Of a DNA stretch of 64,000 nt, positions 45,327-53,749 are shown piece by piece (position 1 is the stretch's first letter; each line of letters begins with the position of its first letter). The DNA comes from Butyricicoccus pullicaecorum DSM 23266 (GTDB lineage: Bacteria; Bacillota; Clostridia; Oscillospirales; Butyricicoccaceae), in contig NZ_FUXW01000003.1 in assembly GCF_900167005.1 (NCBI RefSeq), positions 319,261-383,260 on the forward strand. The letters run 5' to 3'. The notes below the pieces were generated by a model. The model did no database searches. It had not been told where the DNA came from and saw nothing but the letters and a program-made list of their open reading frames with translations. Both the position numbers and the translations under genes were made by a program.

Positions 45327-46652
45327 TTACAGCAGTTCCTTCTGATGGGTTGCGTACAGATACTCGTCGATGGTATTGATGATGCGATCTTCAACCAGCT
45401 CGACCGGATCGTTGACCAGCAGGCCCTCGCGTACCTTGGTGTACTGGATGGGCATGAACTGGCTGAGCAGGTTGAGCGGGATGCCCAGCGTGCGCAGGTT
45501 GGAGATCAAGCGTTCCTTGGCAGCCTCAACAGCCGGGGTCGGCATGTAGTAACGGCAGCGGTCGGAGAACGAATACTTGCGCTTCATGCGCAGCTCGAGC
45601 TCGGTGCCCTGGTAGTGCTTGCGCCAGTGCTTGCCTTCCTTGAGCATCTCAGCCTCAAGTGCATCCTGGAAGCCGCTGGGAGTGATGTCGGTGCCGTAAA
45701 TCAGCTCCTTCTCGATGTTCTCGAGTGCAAACATACCCTCGCGCATTGCAAAGGTCAGAGCCGGGCCAACCTTCAGGATGCCGACGCCGTCCTCGACCAG
45801 CTCACGCAGCTTGATCTTGGTCTGGTAATCGGTGGAATGACCCTCGAATACCAGATTCGGGAATTCCTGGATGGAAGCCATCAGATCCTTTGCCTTCTCA
45901 CGGTCGTACTCGGTGCAGCCGCTGTCCTTCTCCTCGACACCGGGCTGTACAACAACGCCGATGACGTTGTCCCAAGCCTCGTCCAGACCCTGCTCACGGA
46001 ATGCCTTCTCAAAGGTTGCAACCGTGTTCTTGAAGTCCTCAACCTTGGTGACCTGTACGCCCTGATCGACTGCGCCAACAGCGCCGCCCGGGATCGGAAC
46101 CTCACTGCCGACGATGTAGACCGGTGCGATTGCGTCCGGATCGCTCTCGAGCAGCTTGTGGTAGGTATCCTGTGCCACGCGTGCCAGACGTGCGCCGCGC
46201 TTTGCGATGGTCTCGTCGCTCAGGCGGGTGTTCGGGTCGTCAGAAGCGACCTTCATGCTGGTGTCAATGTGAATCTTGGTGAAGCCAGCGCCGACATAGT
46301 GACGGATGAGCTCCTCAGCGTTCTCCATTGCCTGTGCCTCGTCCATGCCGGCAAAGGTCAGCGGGCCCAGATGGTCGCCGCCCAGGAACAGACGCTTGGG
46401 ATCAAAGCCGACCTTGTCTGCGATACCCAGTACGAAGTTCTTGAAGTCCAGCGGGGTCATACCGGTGTAGCCGCCGTTCTGGTCACACTGGTTTGCCGTG
46501 CTCTCGATCAGCACGCACGAGCCGTCGCTCTTGCCGCGCTTGAGTGCAGCCTCGATAACGTAGCCGTTTGCGCTGCATACCGAATAAATACCTACGTTCT
46601 TGCCCTGTTTCTGCAGTTCTACGATCTTCTTCAGCGGATTATGATTCATCAT
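45327..46652 (-). CDS. gatZ: D-tagatose-1,6-bisphosphate aldolase subunit GatZ/KbaZ
   Basis: GatZ is the non-catalytic partner needed for full activity and stability of the class II tagatose-bisphosphate aldolase GatY/KbaY. The 441 residues start at 46652 after GGAAGGAGTG. Family motifs include GIYSVCSANGYVIEAAL, ESTANQCDQNGGYTGMTP, LGGDHLGPLTF, HIDTSMKVASD, FEGHSTDYQ and LKVGPALTFAMREGMFAL. It is divergent from gatY, 172 bp apart, an unusual layout since they are often adjacent in one operon. It serves the GalNAc pathway of this locus. Confidence 0.92.
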   Translation of the reverse strand: MMNHNPLKKIVELQKQGKNVGIYSVCSANGYVIEAALKRGKSDGSCVLIESTANQCDQNGGYTGMTPLDFKNFVLGIADKVGFDPKRLFLGGDHLGPLTFAGMDEAQAMENAEELIRHYVGAGFTKIHIDTSMKVASDDPNTRLSDETIAKRGARLARVAQDTYHKLLESDPDAIAPVYIVGSEVPIPGGAVGAVDQGVQVTKVEDFKNTVATFEKAFREQGLDEAWDNVIGVVVQPGVEEKDSGCTEYDREKAKDLMASIQEFPNLVFEGHSTDYQTKIKLRELVEDGVGILKVGPALTFAMREGMFALENIEKELIYGTDITPSGFQDALEAEMLKEGKHWRKHYQGTELELRMKRKYSFSDRCRYYMPTPAVEAAKERLISNLRTLGIPLNLLSQFMPIQYTKVREGLLVNDPVELVEDRIINTIDEYLYATHQKELL

Positions 46653-46736
46653 AATCACTCCTTCCCAATTTTTTGATGCGGTCACGGGGCGCATCTGCGT
46701 CCCTTTGATTTTTTCATCCCGGCACTTGCAAAAGCG

Positions 46737-46765
46737 CAGACAGTCCGGGTATTTTATGCTATACT
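46737..46765 (+). promoter_or_regulatory. Promoter for gatY
   Basis: CAGACA (46737-46742), 17 bp, then TATACT (46760-46765) preceded by TGC, an extended -10 that compensates for the weak -35. Confidence 0.55.
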
Positions 46766-46824
46766 ATTGATGTTGAAAATCCACCTTGTGTCTTTTCAAA
46801 TTCACAGAAAAGAGGTCATTTATT

Positions 46825-47676
46825 ATGCCATTGGTTACAACCAAAGAAATGCTCCTGCGTGCGCAGGCCGGTCACTATGCGGTCGGTGCATTCAACGTAG
46901 AAAACATGGAGATGGTGATGGCAGTCGTGCAGGCGGCTGAGGAAAGCCGCGCACCGGTCATCATGCAGACCACGCCGTCCACCGTCAAGTACGCCGGTCT
47001 GGACTACTACCTCGCCATGGCCAAGGCTGCCGCAGAGCGTGCAACCGTTCCGGTTGCCATGCACCTCGATCACGGTGACAGCTTCGAGCTGGCTATGCAG
47101 GCACTGCGCACCGGCTACACCTCCATCATGATCGACGGCTCGCACGACTCCTTCGAAGACAACATCGCCCTCACCCGCCGTGTCACCGACGCCTGCGCAC
47201 CCTCCGGTGTTCCGGTTGAGGCTGAGCTCGGCAAGGTCGGCGGCAAGGAAGACGACCTGGAAGGCGGCGACGGCAACCCGTTCACCGATCCCCAGCAGGC
47301 CAAGGAGTTCGTTGAGCGCACCGGTGTAGACTCGCTGGCCGTTGCAATCGGTACGGCACACGGTCTGTACAAGGGCGTGCCCAAGCTGGACTTTGACCGT
47401 CTGAGTGCCATCCGCGAGCTGGTTTCCATTCCGCTGGTACTGCACGGTGCATCCGGTGTACCGGACGAGGCCGTTCGCGAGTCCATCCGCCGCGGCATCT
47501 GCAAGGTAAACTTTGCCACCGAGCTGCGCATCGCGTTCAGCGACGGTGTTAAGAAGTACCTCGCAGAAGATCCCGACGCATTCGACCCCAAGAAGTACTG
47601 CAAGGTCGGACGTGCCAATGTTGTAGCACTGGTCAAGGAGAAAATCGCTCTGTGCGGCTCGAACGGCCAGGCTTAA
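46825..47676 (+). CDS. gatY: Class II tagatose-/fructose-bisphosphate aldolase GatY/KbaY
   Basis: A zinc aldolase that splits tagatose-1,6-bisphosphate to dihydroxyacetone phosphate and glyceraldehyde-3-phosphate. The 283 residues start at 46825. Motifs are GAFNVENMEMVMAVV, the zinc/catalytic VAMHLDHGDSFE, SIMIDGSHDSFEDNI, VEAELGKVGG, AVAIGTAHGLYKG and LVLHGASGVPDE. By sequence alone it could also use fructose-1,6-bisphosphate; the adjacent gatZ and aga-type genes favour tagatose. A strong terminator follows. Confidence 0.9.
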   Translation: MPLVTTKEMLLRAQAGHYAVGAFNVENMEMVMAVVQAAEESRAPVIMQTTPSTVKYAGLDYYLAMAKAAAERATVPVAMHLDHGDSFELAMQALRTGYTSIMIDGSHDSFEDNIALTRRVTDACAPSGVPVEAELGKVGGKEDDLEGGDGNPFTDPQQAKEFVERTGVDSLAVAIGTAHGLYKGVPKLDFDRLSAIRELVSIPLVLHGASGVPDEAVRESIRRGICKVNFATELRIAFSDGVKKYLAEDPDAFDPKKYCKVGRANVVALVKEKIALCGSNGQA

Positions 47677-47690
47677 GCAGATGTTTTACG

Positions 47691-47722
47691 AAAAAACCAT
47701 CGTTTTTACGATGGTTTTTTCT
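47691..47722. terminator. Bidirectional terminator
   Basis: A 12-bp stem AAAAAACCATCG/CGATGGTTTTTT ends both gatY and the convergent membrane-protein gene. Confidence 0.85.
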
Positions 47723-47726
47723 TTTT

Positions 47727-48269
47727 TCATTTCATTTTGGAAAGTGCAACCATGTGCAGGATACTGCAATACAGACCAACAACGGCCAACAAACCGCTGA
47801 GCACGTTGAGTCCCATAGAGTACTGCTCCATGTACGCATTGAGCACGATCAGCACCGCAAACAGCAGATACAGCACCGCCAGCGCGATGACCTTGCTGCG
47901 GCTCTTATTATCGATGATGTACTGCAGCGATGAGACACGGCGCTCAAAGTCTACATCCTCCGCAACTTCCAGCTTTTTGAGGTAAGACATGCGGAAGTAG
48001 ACCTCGACCAGAACGGCAGTGATCACACCGGCCAGAACGGCCTGTGTCCAGGACAGGAAGGTGCCTGCACACAGGATGGCCGCGAACAGAATGATGACAA
48101 AGCGGTTCTGGAAGAACAGCATGCGGTTCTCATTCTGCTTGTGAATCAGATAACCCTGTTTGGTCAGTCGATCATAGTAGATCGTGCGCTTACGCTTATC
48201 GGTATAGACATTGCGCCCAGACAGGCGAATGGTCTCATGCGGTGTCGATTTCTTTCTACCCTTACTCAT
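47727..48269 (-). CDS. Four-helix membrane protein of unknown function
   Basis: The 180-residue protein has a basic cytoplasmic N-terminus (SKGRKKSTPHETIRLSGRN) and four hydrophobic helices in two pairs (about 56-90 and 125-175) separated by a charged loop. Its ATG directly follows the nagA stop (TAAATG), so the two are translationally coupled. No family recognised. Position suggests a link to amino-sugar use, but this is inference. Confidence 0.7.
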   Translation of the reverse strand: MSKGRKKSTPHETIRLSGRNVYTDKRKRTIYYDRLTKQGYLIHKQNENRMLFFQNRFVIILFAAILCAGTFLSWTQAVLAGVITAVLVEVYFRMSYLKKLEVAEDVDFERRVSSLQYIIDNKSRSKVIALAVLYLLFAVLIVLNAYMEQYSMGLNVLSGLLAVVGLYCSILHMVALSKMK

Positions 48270-49418
48270 TTATTCCCCATCCAACATGCTTTTTCCTGCG
48301 CAATAAGTCTGTACGACCTCGTAATCGCGATCCAGAACAACCAGATCGGCATCCAGACCAACCTTGATCGAGCCCTTGCGGTCAGCAACACGCAGGCACT
48401 CTGCCGGGTTCTTGGTGCAGGAATTGATTGCGGTCTCGATCGGAACCATAGCCTCCTCGATCAGCAGGCGCAGACCCTTGTTGATGCACAGGGTGGAACC
48501 TGCCAGACCCTTAGTAGAGGTCAGGTGTGCGCTGCCGTCGGGGTAAATCTCGATCTCGTTGCCGCCGAACAGGAACTTGGAGCCTGCCGGAGAACCCTTT
48601 GCCATGAGGGCATCGCTGACCATCATGCCGTAATGCGGTCCCTTGAGCTCAAAGAACTGCTTGAGGGCAGCCGGAGTCGAGTGGTTGCCGTCGCAGATGA
48701 TCTCGCCGTACATGCTCTTAATGTTGTAAGCTGCGCCAACCAGACCATTCTGACGATGGTTGAAGGGCGACATGCCGTTGTAAACGTGGGTCATCGAGCG
48801 TGCACCGTGTGCGCATGCCATAACTGCCTGGTCAAAGGTTGCAGCCGAGTGACCGATGCTGACAACTACGCCGGTTTCCGTGCAGTAACGGGTCAGTGCG
48901 AAATCCTCGTCGTTCTCAGTTGCCATGGTGATATACTTAATCAGACCGTGTGCAGCCTCCTGATAACGCTTGAACTGTTCAACAGCCGGTCTCTTGATGT
49001 GCTGCTCGGGCTGCGCACCCTTGTACAGCATGTCCAAGAACGGGCCCTCGAAATGTACGCCCAGTACTTCCGCACCGGTGTAACCCTCTTCGACGACATT
49101 TGCCACATTTTCCAGTGCCTTGGTCAGGACTTCCTCGCTCTGGGTAATGGTGGTGGGCAGCAGGCTGGTGACACCTTCCTTGACAATACCGCGCAGCCAC
49201 TTGCGCAGACCTTCGGGCTCTGCATCGTTGGTGTCAAAGCCAAACGCACCGTGACAGTGCACATCGATAAATCCGGGCAGTACCCACTGATCGCCGTAAT
49301 CTACGTCGGCTTCCTTGGTGCCGTACGGGTAGATCTCTGCGATCTTTCCGTCCTCGACTACGATCTGTGCCGGTACAAACCGGTCAGCCATCCATACTTT
49401 TTTACTCTGAAGAATCAT
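48270..49418 (-). CDS. nagA: N-acetylhexosamine-6-phosphate deacetylase (NagA/AgaA)
   Basis: The enzyme removes acetate from GlcNAc-6-P or GalNAc-6-P. The 382 residues start at 49418 after AGGAGG; longer in-frame readings upstream have no ribosome site. Amidohydrolase motifs: LPGFIDVHCHGAFGFDT (metal site), GVHFEGPFLD, GHSAATFDQA, THVYNGMSPFNHR and the catalytic Asp in MMVSDALMAKG. In an aga-type locus with AgaS and tagatose-bisphosphate aldolase, GalNAc-6-P is the expected substrate (AgaA role). It is not in the PTS transcription unit but faces the araC regulator divergently. Confidence 0.92.
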   Translation of the reverse strand: MILQSKKVWMADRFVPAQIVVEDGKIAEIYPYGTKEADVDYGDQWVLPGFIDVHCHGAFGFDTNDAEPEGLRKWLRGIVKEGVTSLLPTTITQSEEVLTKALENVANVVEEGYTGAEVLGVHFEGPFLDMLYKGAQPEQHIKRPAVEQFKRYQEAAHGLIKYITMATENDEDFALTRYCTETGVVVSIGHSAATFDQAVMACAHGARSMTHVYNGMSPFNHRQNGLVGAAYNIKSMYGEIICDGNHSTPAALKQFFELKGPHYGMMVSDALMAKGSPAGSKFLFGGNEIEIYPDGSAHLTSTKGLAGSTLCINKGLRLLIEEAMVPIETAINSCTKNPAECLRVADRKGSIKVGLDADLVVLDRDYEVVQTYCAGKSMLDGE

Positions 49419-49524
49419 GTCGATCGACCTCCTAATTACTCTTGCCGCGTTGCCTGCTTTGCAGGCTGGTATGCGCGATCGCGGCACGATATCGCGGGTT
49501 TTGTACCCCATTTTTCCGTTTGGC

Positions 49525-49553
49525 TTGCATTTTTCCCGCAAATCCATTAAAAT
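49525..49553 (+). promoter_or_regulatory. Promoter for the araC-type gene
   Basis: TTGCAT (49525-49530) and TAAAAT (49548-49553) are 17 bp apart. The -35 region reads TTGCATTTTT, close to the TTGCACTTTT repeats upstream of the PTS operon, so autoregulation is conceivable. Confidence 0.6.
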
Positions 49554-49619
49554 AGATTCACAAGTTTTATGCATTCCCCATAAATCAGCAGGTAGATGAC
49601 ACAGGGAGATTTTTCGATT

Positions 49620-50840
49620 ATGATTCACAACGTATCCGGGAGCAATTTCCTTGCTTTCGGTTCTTTTTATGACGAACCGGTCAGTACAGATCCATTTCAT
49701 CTGATCTCACGGCTACAGCTGGTGCATACCAAATCGGTCGACCAGCTCTATTCCTATCCGTGCGAGATTCATCTGGAACTGACGCAGGGTATTGCTTCGC
49801 TTCTGGTGGGCTCTTCTCCCCGACTCGAGGAGCTCAAGACCTTCCCCATTCACCATTATGTGAAGCTCAAACCAAATACGTATTTTAATCTCATCGTACA
49901 CTCGGAGGAGATCGTTTGCAATCTCATTACGCCGAACGTGCATCCGACTGCCGTCAAACTTGCTGTTCCCTACCTATATCAGCCTTTTTTCTCTCCGTTT
50001 AATGTTCTGGAAATCTTCGACTCTTATGTCTCCCAGGTGACCGAATTCCATTTCCGCAGCACCGTTCACGATTACTATGAACTGTTCTACGTCATTGACG
50101 GTTCACTGACCCTGAACATGGCCGGGGACAGCCGCACGATTGAGGAAAACGACCTCATCATCTGTGGTCCGCACCAGCCCTATCCCCGTCAGATCAGCAG
50201 TGATACCTTCTGCAACTATCTGACCGTGGTCTTTGACATGGGAAACGCCGAGAGAATCCATTTTTTAGGACAAACCTTCTCCTGTTCGGAATCCATCCGC
50301 AGTGCGCTTGATAAACTCATCGCGCAGAGTCTGTCCCACTCCTACTATACCCAAACTCTTATGCTGTGCTACCTGCAGGAGGTCATCACCCAGCTCATGC
50401 AGCTGACCGACACCCTCTTGCAACCGCACAGTACGCCAACGTCACAGCAAAATTTTCAAAACGACTTGCTCCAGCAGATCTTAGCCTACATGAACAAGAA
50501 GGTTGCCGAGCCGATGACTGTGGAAGAGATCTGTCACAAATTCTTCATCTCACGTTCGTCCTTGCAGAGCCTGTTCAAGGCCCATCTGCATACCTCACCC
50601 AAAAACTACCTCATCAACATCAAGCTGCAAAAGAGCAAGGAGCTGATACAGGAAAACCGGCATACGATCAGCGAGATCGCTTATCTGCTCGGTTTCAGCT
50701 CCATTCACTACTTTTCCAGACTGTTCAAGAAGTACTATAACATGTCTCCGAGTGAGTACGCCAAGCAGGTCAGTGAGATGAACAAATCCGAGGCACTCAG
50801 TCCTCCACAGACTGAATGCTATAACGAGAGATCTGAATGA
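49620..50840 (+). CDS. AraC-family transcriptional regulator
   Basis: The 406-residue regulator starts at 49620 about 10 bases after GGGAGA. A long N-terminal part includes a cupin-like sensor (VHDYYELFYVIDGSLTLNMAGDSRTIEENDLIICGPHQPY, about 155-195). The C-terminal 100 residues are a double helix-turn-helix (MTVEEICHKFFISRSSLQSLFKAHL; ISEIAYLLGFSSIHYFSRLFKKYYNMSPSEYAK). It lies in the middle of the aga locus, divergent from nagA, and is the obvious candidate regulator of it. Classical aga loci use a DeoR-type AgaR instead. Its 3' end overlaps yajC on the other strand by 44 bp. Confidence 0.9.
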   Translation: MIHNVSGSNFLAFGSFYDEPVSTDPFHLISRLQLVHTKSVDQLYSYPCEIHLELTQGIASLLVGSSPRLEELKTFPIHHYVKLKPNTYFNLIVHSEEIVCNLITPNVHPTAVKLAVPYLYQPFFSPFNVLEIFDSYVSQVTEFHFRSTVHDYYELFYVIDGSLTLNMAGDSRTIEENDLIICGPHQPYPRQISSDTFCNYLTVVFDMGNAERIHFLGQTFSCSESIRSALDKLIAQSLSHSYYTQTLMLCYLQEVITQLMQLTDTLLQPHSTPTSQQNFQNDLLQQILAYMNKKVAEPMTVEEICHKFFISRSSLQSLFKAHLHTSPKNYLINIKLQKSKELIQENRHTISEIAYLLGFSSIHYFSRLFKKYYNMSPSEYAKQVSEMNKSEALSPPQTECYNERSE

Positions 50841-51075
50841 CGTTGCCCTTGCCGACCTCTACGTCAATGACATCGTCGCGAATCTTGACGATCTTGCCGT
50901 AGATACCGCCGGCAAAGAGGATCTTTGCGCCAACCTTGATCCCTTGCTGAAGCTTGGCCATTGCTTCACGGCTGCGCTTCATATTGCGTGCGGACATGAT
51001 CGAAATGACCAGTGCGCATACAATGAACAGTACGCCAACCGTACCGCAGGCCCACAGGATTACTTCCCAATTCAT
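50797..51075 (-). CDS. yajC: YajC-family protein
   Basis: A 92-residue protein with one N-terminal membrane helix (about 5-27) and the small YajC domain (SREAMAKLQQGIKVGAKILFAGGIYGKIVKIRDDVIDVEVGKGNVIQISRYSIQSV). YajC is an accessory of the SecDF translocase. It lies last in the PTS-AgaS unit rather than beside secDF/tgt. A YajC gene also accompanies mannose-family PTS operons in some streptococci, so a function with this PTS is possible. Confidence 0.88.
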   Translation of the reverse strand: MNWEVILWACGTVGVLFIVCALVISIMSARNMKRSREAMAKLQQGIKVGAKILFAGGIYGKIVKIRDDVIDVEVGKGNVIQISRYSIQSVED

Positions 51076-51154
51076 GCTGTTTTGCTCCTTCTGCTGTGAT
51101 ACGCAACACGGTGCAACCGCAGGAAAATCCCCGCTGGCTGCACCCGGTTACCAG

Positions 51155-51191
51155 GCATGGTTTGCCCTTTGCGGGCAAACCATGCTTTTTT
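51155..51191 (+). terminator. Hairpin with U tract on the plus strand
   Basis: A 13-bp stem GCATGGTTTGCCC/GGGCAAACCATGC with a T6 tail on the plus strand. It is the first intrinsic terminator downstream of the araC gene, 315 bp past its stop and beyond yajC. For the minus strand it lies between agaS and yajC without a U tail. Confidence 0.7.
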
Positions 51192-51204
51192 CTTTCTCTG
51201 ATTC

Positions 51205-52386
51205 TTATGCGCGGGTGTACGGATACAGGGTAACACCCTTAACAACGCGGTTTACCTCACCGGTCGGGCACGGATTGTCCGGGGTGATGCCCATAGCCAG
51301 GGACTTGAGCACTGCCAGAGTCTGTGCAAACAGGATGTAATCCAGACCGAGCAGAACGTTCTCGTGCTCACCTTCCAGACCGTAAACAACGGTGTAGTCA
51401 ACCAGAGCTGCAACAGCGTCGTCAGCCTTGGACATAACAGCAACGATCTTGTTGCCCTTGCGCTGGCCGCTCATCTCCTTGATGAGGTCAACTTCGTACT
51501 GTCTGGTGTACGGGTCGTCGCTCAGGTAAACAACGGTGATGGTGTCGTCGTTGATGATGGACTTGGGACCATGACGGAAGCCCAGAGGAGTGTCATACAT
51601 GGTAACAACGCCGCCGGCGGTCAGCTCCAGCATCTTCAGAGCGGACTCCTGAGAGGTGCCCTTCAGGGTGTTGCTGCCCAGGTAAACGATGCGATTGAAG
51701 TCGTACTCGTCGACGATCTTCTGTGCGATGCCGTACTGGTTATCCAGGAAGGACTGGCCAGCCTCGATCGTGGTGCGAACCTTTGCGATGGTCTCGTCCA
51801 GCTCGTCCAGATGGAAGCACAGGTAGGTTGCCAGATACATGTTCGAGAAGCTCGAAGTCATTGCAAAGCTCTGGTCATGGGTCTCGTCGGTCAGATTGAT
51901 TGCGTAGCAGTTATCGGTCGTTGCTGCACGCTTGGACAGAGCGCCGTCCTTGTTGCAGGTAACGAACAGATGGTATACGTGATCGCATACAGCCTCTGCT
52001 GCATCGATTGCGCCGACAGACTCCGGAGAGTTGCCCGAACGGCCGAAGCTGATGAGCAGGGTGGGCTTGGTGCGGGACAGGTAGGCCTCGGGGGTTGCAA
52101 CGATATCGGTGGTACCGTAGGACTTTACCTTATGGTTCATCAGGCGAGTCAGGTGCGGGAACAGTGCATTGCCAACGAACTCACTAGTGCCTGCGCCGGT
52201 CAAAACGATATCGAAATCCTCGCAGGTAACAACCTGATCGATGAACTTCTTGAGCTCGTCCTTATGCTCTGCGATCTGGCGGCAGGTCTTCTCCCAGGTT
52301 GCCGGCTGCTGATAAATCTCGGACAGGGTAAATACCGAGGAGGTTTCCTGCATCTTATCTTCGCCAATACCAAATACAGTCTTCAT
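51205..52386 (-). CDS. agaS: AgaS, SIS-domain galactosamine-6-phosphate deaminase/isomerase
   Basis: AgaS turns galactosamine-6-phosphate into tagatose-6-phosphate and ammonia. The 393 residues start after AAGGAGTAATAATC and contain two SIS domains. Motifs are VLTGAGTSEFVGNAL, LLISFGRSGNSPESVGA, NLTDETHDQSFAMTSSFSNM, VYLGSNTLKGTSQESALKMLELT and YDTPLGFRHGPKS. This is the AgaS subfamily rather than GlmS-like. It is downstream of the EIIA gene in the PTS unit. Confidence 0.93.
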   Translation of the reverse strand: MKTVFGIGEDKMQETSSVFTLSEIYQQPATWEKTCRQIAEHKDELKKFIDQVVTCEDFDIVLTGAGTSEFVGNALFPHLTRLMNHKVKSYGTTDIVATPEAYLSRTKPTLLISFGRSGNSPESVGAIDAAEAVCDHVYHLFVTCNKDGALSKRAATTDNCYAINLTDETHDQSFAMTSSFSNMYLATYLCFHLDELDETIAKVRTTIEAGQSFLDNQYGIAQKIVDEYDFNRIVYLGSNTLKGTSQESALKMLELTAGGVVTMYDTPLGFRHGPKSIINDDTITVVYLSDDPYTRQYEVDLIKEMSGQRKGNKIVAVMSKADDAVAALVDYTVVYGLEGEHENVLLGLDYILFAQTLAVLKSLAMGITPDNPCPTGEVNRVVKGVTLYPYTRA

Positions 52387-52406
52387 GATTATTACTCCTT
52401 TTCCTG

Positions 52407-52426
52407 TGCGGGTGGTCTCACCCGCA
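52407..52426 (-). other. Intercistronic hairpin upstream of agaS
   Basis: The stem TGCGGGTG/CACCCGCA with a 4-base loop lies in the EIIA-agaS gap, just before the agaS ribosome site. There is no U tail, so it is a probable processing or stability element. Confidence 0.5.
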
Positions 52427-52478
52427 AGCTGTGATCATTGAAAAAATCTGTATGAATTTTCGTGTTTGAGTGAATCTT

Positions 52479-52907
52479 TTAGATTCCGTCTTCGCACTCT
52501 TCCTGCTGAACAGCCTGGAACTCATACTTGAGTACCTGCTCGCTGCCGGTCTGCAGTGCGGTCTTAACCAGCTCCTCGACGTCGTCTTCAAACTTACGAG
52601 TCATAGAGACTTCGAGCAGCATGGGCAGATTGGTGCCGCCGATAACCGTAACGTTGCCGCGCGGATAGCCGACCTCAACTGCGGTGCGGAACGGGGTACC
52701 GCCGACCAGATCGGCAAATACCAGGATGTGCTCGCAGTCCTTCAGATCGTCGAGCGCCTTGTTCAGCTCGCGGGACAGATCTTCCAGGCTGTAAGTGGGC
52801 AGGAAATCAACATAGCGGTAATCTTCCTGCTCGCCTGCGATGAGGTTGACCGAGCTGGTGATGCCCGAGCCAAAGTTTGCGTGTCCAGTTACTAATAATC
52901 CGATCAT
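52479..52907 (-). CDS. PTS mannose-family EIIA (AgaF-type)
   Basis: The 142-residue protein is the cytoplasmic phosphocarrier that takes phosphate from HPr. The active histidine is in LLVTGHANFGSG (His9). The ADLVGGTPFRTAV motif is also characteristic of EIIA-Man. It is separate from EIIB, as in AgaF. It is placed after the unknown TPR-like gene and before agaS. Confidence 0.92.
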   Translation of the reverse strand: MIGLLVTGHANFGSGITSSVNLIAGEQEDYRYVDFLPTYSLEDLSRELNKALDDLKDCEHILVFADLVGGTPFRTAVEVGYPRGNVTVIGGTNLPMLLEVSMTRKFEDDVEELVKTALQTGSEQVLKYEFQAVQQEECEDGI

Positions 52908-52946
52908 TGTTCTTCTTCTCCTATCTTCATTATCGAGATACCGTCA

Positions 52947-53627
52947 TCAGGACAGTACCGTTTTCCCTGTCTGTGTCCGCTCCTCGAGCTGCTTCATCTG
53001 CTTTTCGAGCAGGGGCACATATACGGCCTGGGGATGGAAGCAAACCTTTGCGTTCTGATAATAAATCAGTGCATGTTCGTCATCGCCCAGTGCTTCATAC
53101 TGCCTGGCCACCATAAACAGGATGACGCCAAGCGCAAAGCCATAATAATGTTTCCCATTGATCTCGTCGATCATTTCATCGATCAGGTCGGTTCTGTGGT
53201 CGATCATGACCGCATATGCCTGTTCGCTGAACTTTACATACGCCGCATCCCGCACAGCCCGGATCCCTTCCAGCAGCCATGCCGCGTAAGTACCCTTCCC
53301 CCGAATGAGGAAGGTGTGATAATACTGTTCGAGAAAGCTCTTTTTGTCTGCCGGGTTCTTGTACGTTGTCGCGATCATCTGCTTGAGTTTTTCCTCAAAC
53401 GCCGCGGCATCCTCGCCCATGTACCGTGCACGCAGCTGGTACAGGTCGCAGGTGTACTCGCCCAGGATCCTGCGCGACGTGGCCATATTGGTCAGCCGCT
53501 CGACGGTCTCGCCGTCATTTTTGCGCAGACTCATATTCAGATTTCTCAGCTGAAAATTTTTGACCGCCTGTACGCCGACGTAGCCGACGAAGGCGAGAAA
53601 AATAATCATCGCCGTCACTGTGCTCAC
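52947..53627 (-). CDS. Membrane-anchored helical-repeat protein of unknown function
   Basis: The 226-residue protein uses a GTG start at 53627 four bases after AGGTGA. One N-terminal membrane helix (about 5-22) is followed by an all-helical region with TPR-like patterns (ALGDDEHALIYYQNAKVCF near the end). It lies between IID and IIA in the PTS unit, an unusual position. Topology places the repeats in the cytoplasm or outside depending on helix direction; not decided. No family recognised. Confidence 0.7.
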   Translation of the reverse strand: MSTVTAMIIFLAFVGYVGVQAVKNFQLRNLNMSLRKNDGETVERLTNMATSRRILGEYTCDLYQLRARYMGEDAAAFEEKLKQMIATTYKNPADKKSFLEQYYHTFLIRGKGTYAAWLLEGIRAVRDAAYVKFSEQAYAVMIDHRTDLIDEMIDEINGKHYYGFALGVILFMVARQYEALGDDEHALIYYQNAKVCFHPQAVYVPLLEKQMKQLEERTQTGKTVLS

Positions 53628-53660
53628 AAAATCACCTGTTTCTGTTTTCTAAAACATAGA

Positions 53661-53687
53661 GGGGAAATGCAAAGTTGTCATTTCCCC
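53661..53687 (-). terminator. Intercistronic hairpin after IID
   Basis: The stem GGGGAAATG/CATTTCCCC lies in the 122-bp gap between the IID gene and the next gene. The following minus-strand sequence is only weakly U-rich, so it may attenuate or stabilise rather than end the transcript. Confidence 0.4.
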
Positions 53688-53749
53688 CCTTCATGTTTTC
53701 AATCGATTCTGCGGTCAAGTGACTGGCAGAACTTATGTTTTGAAATGGA

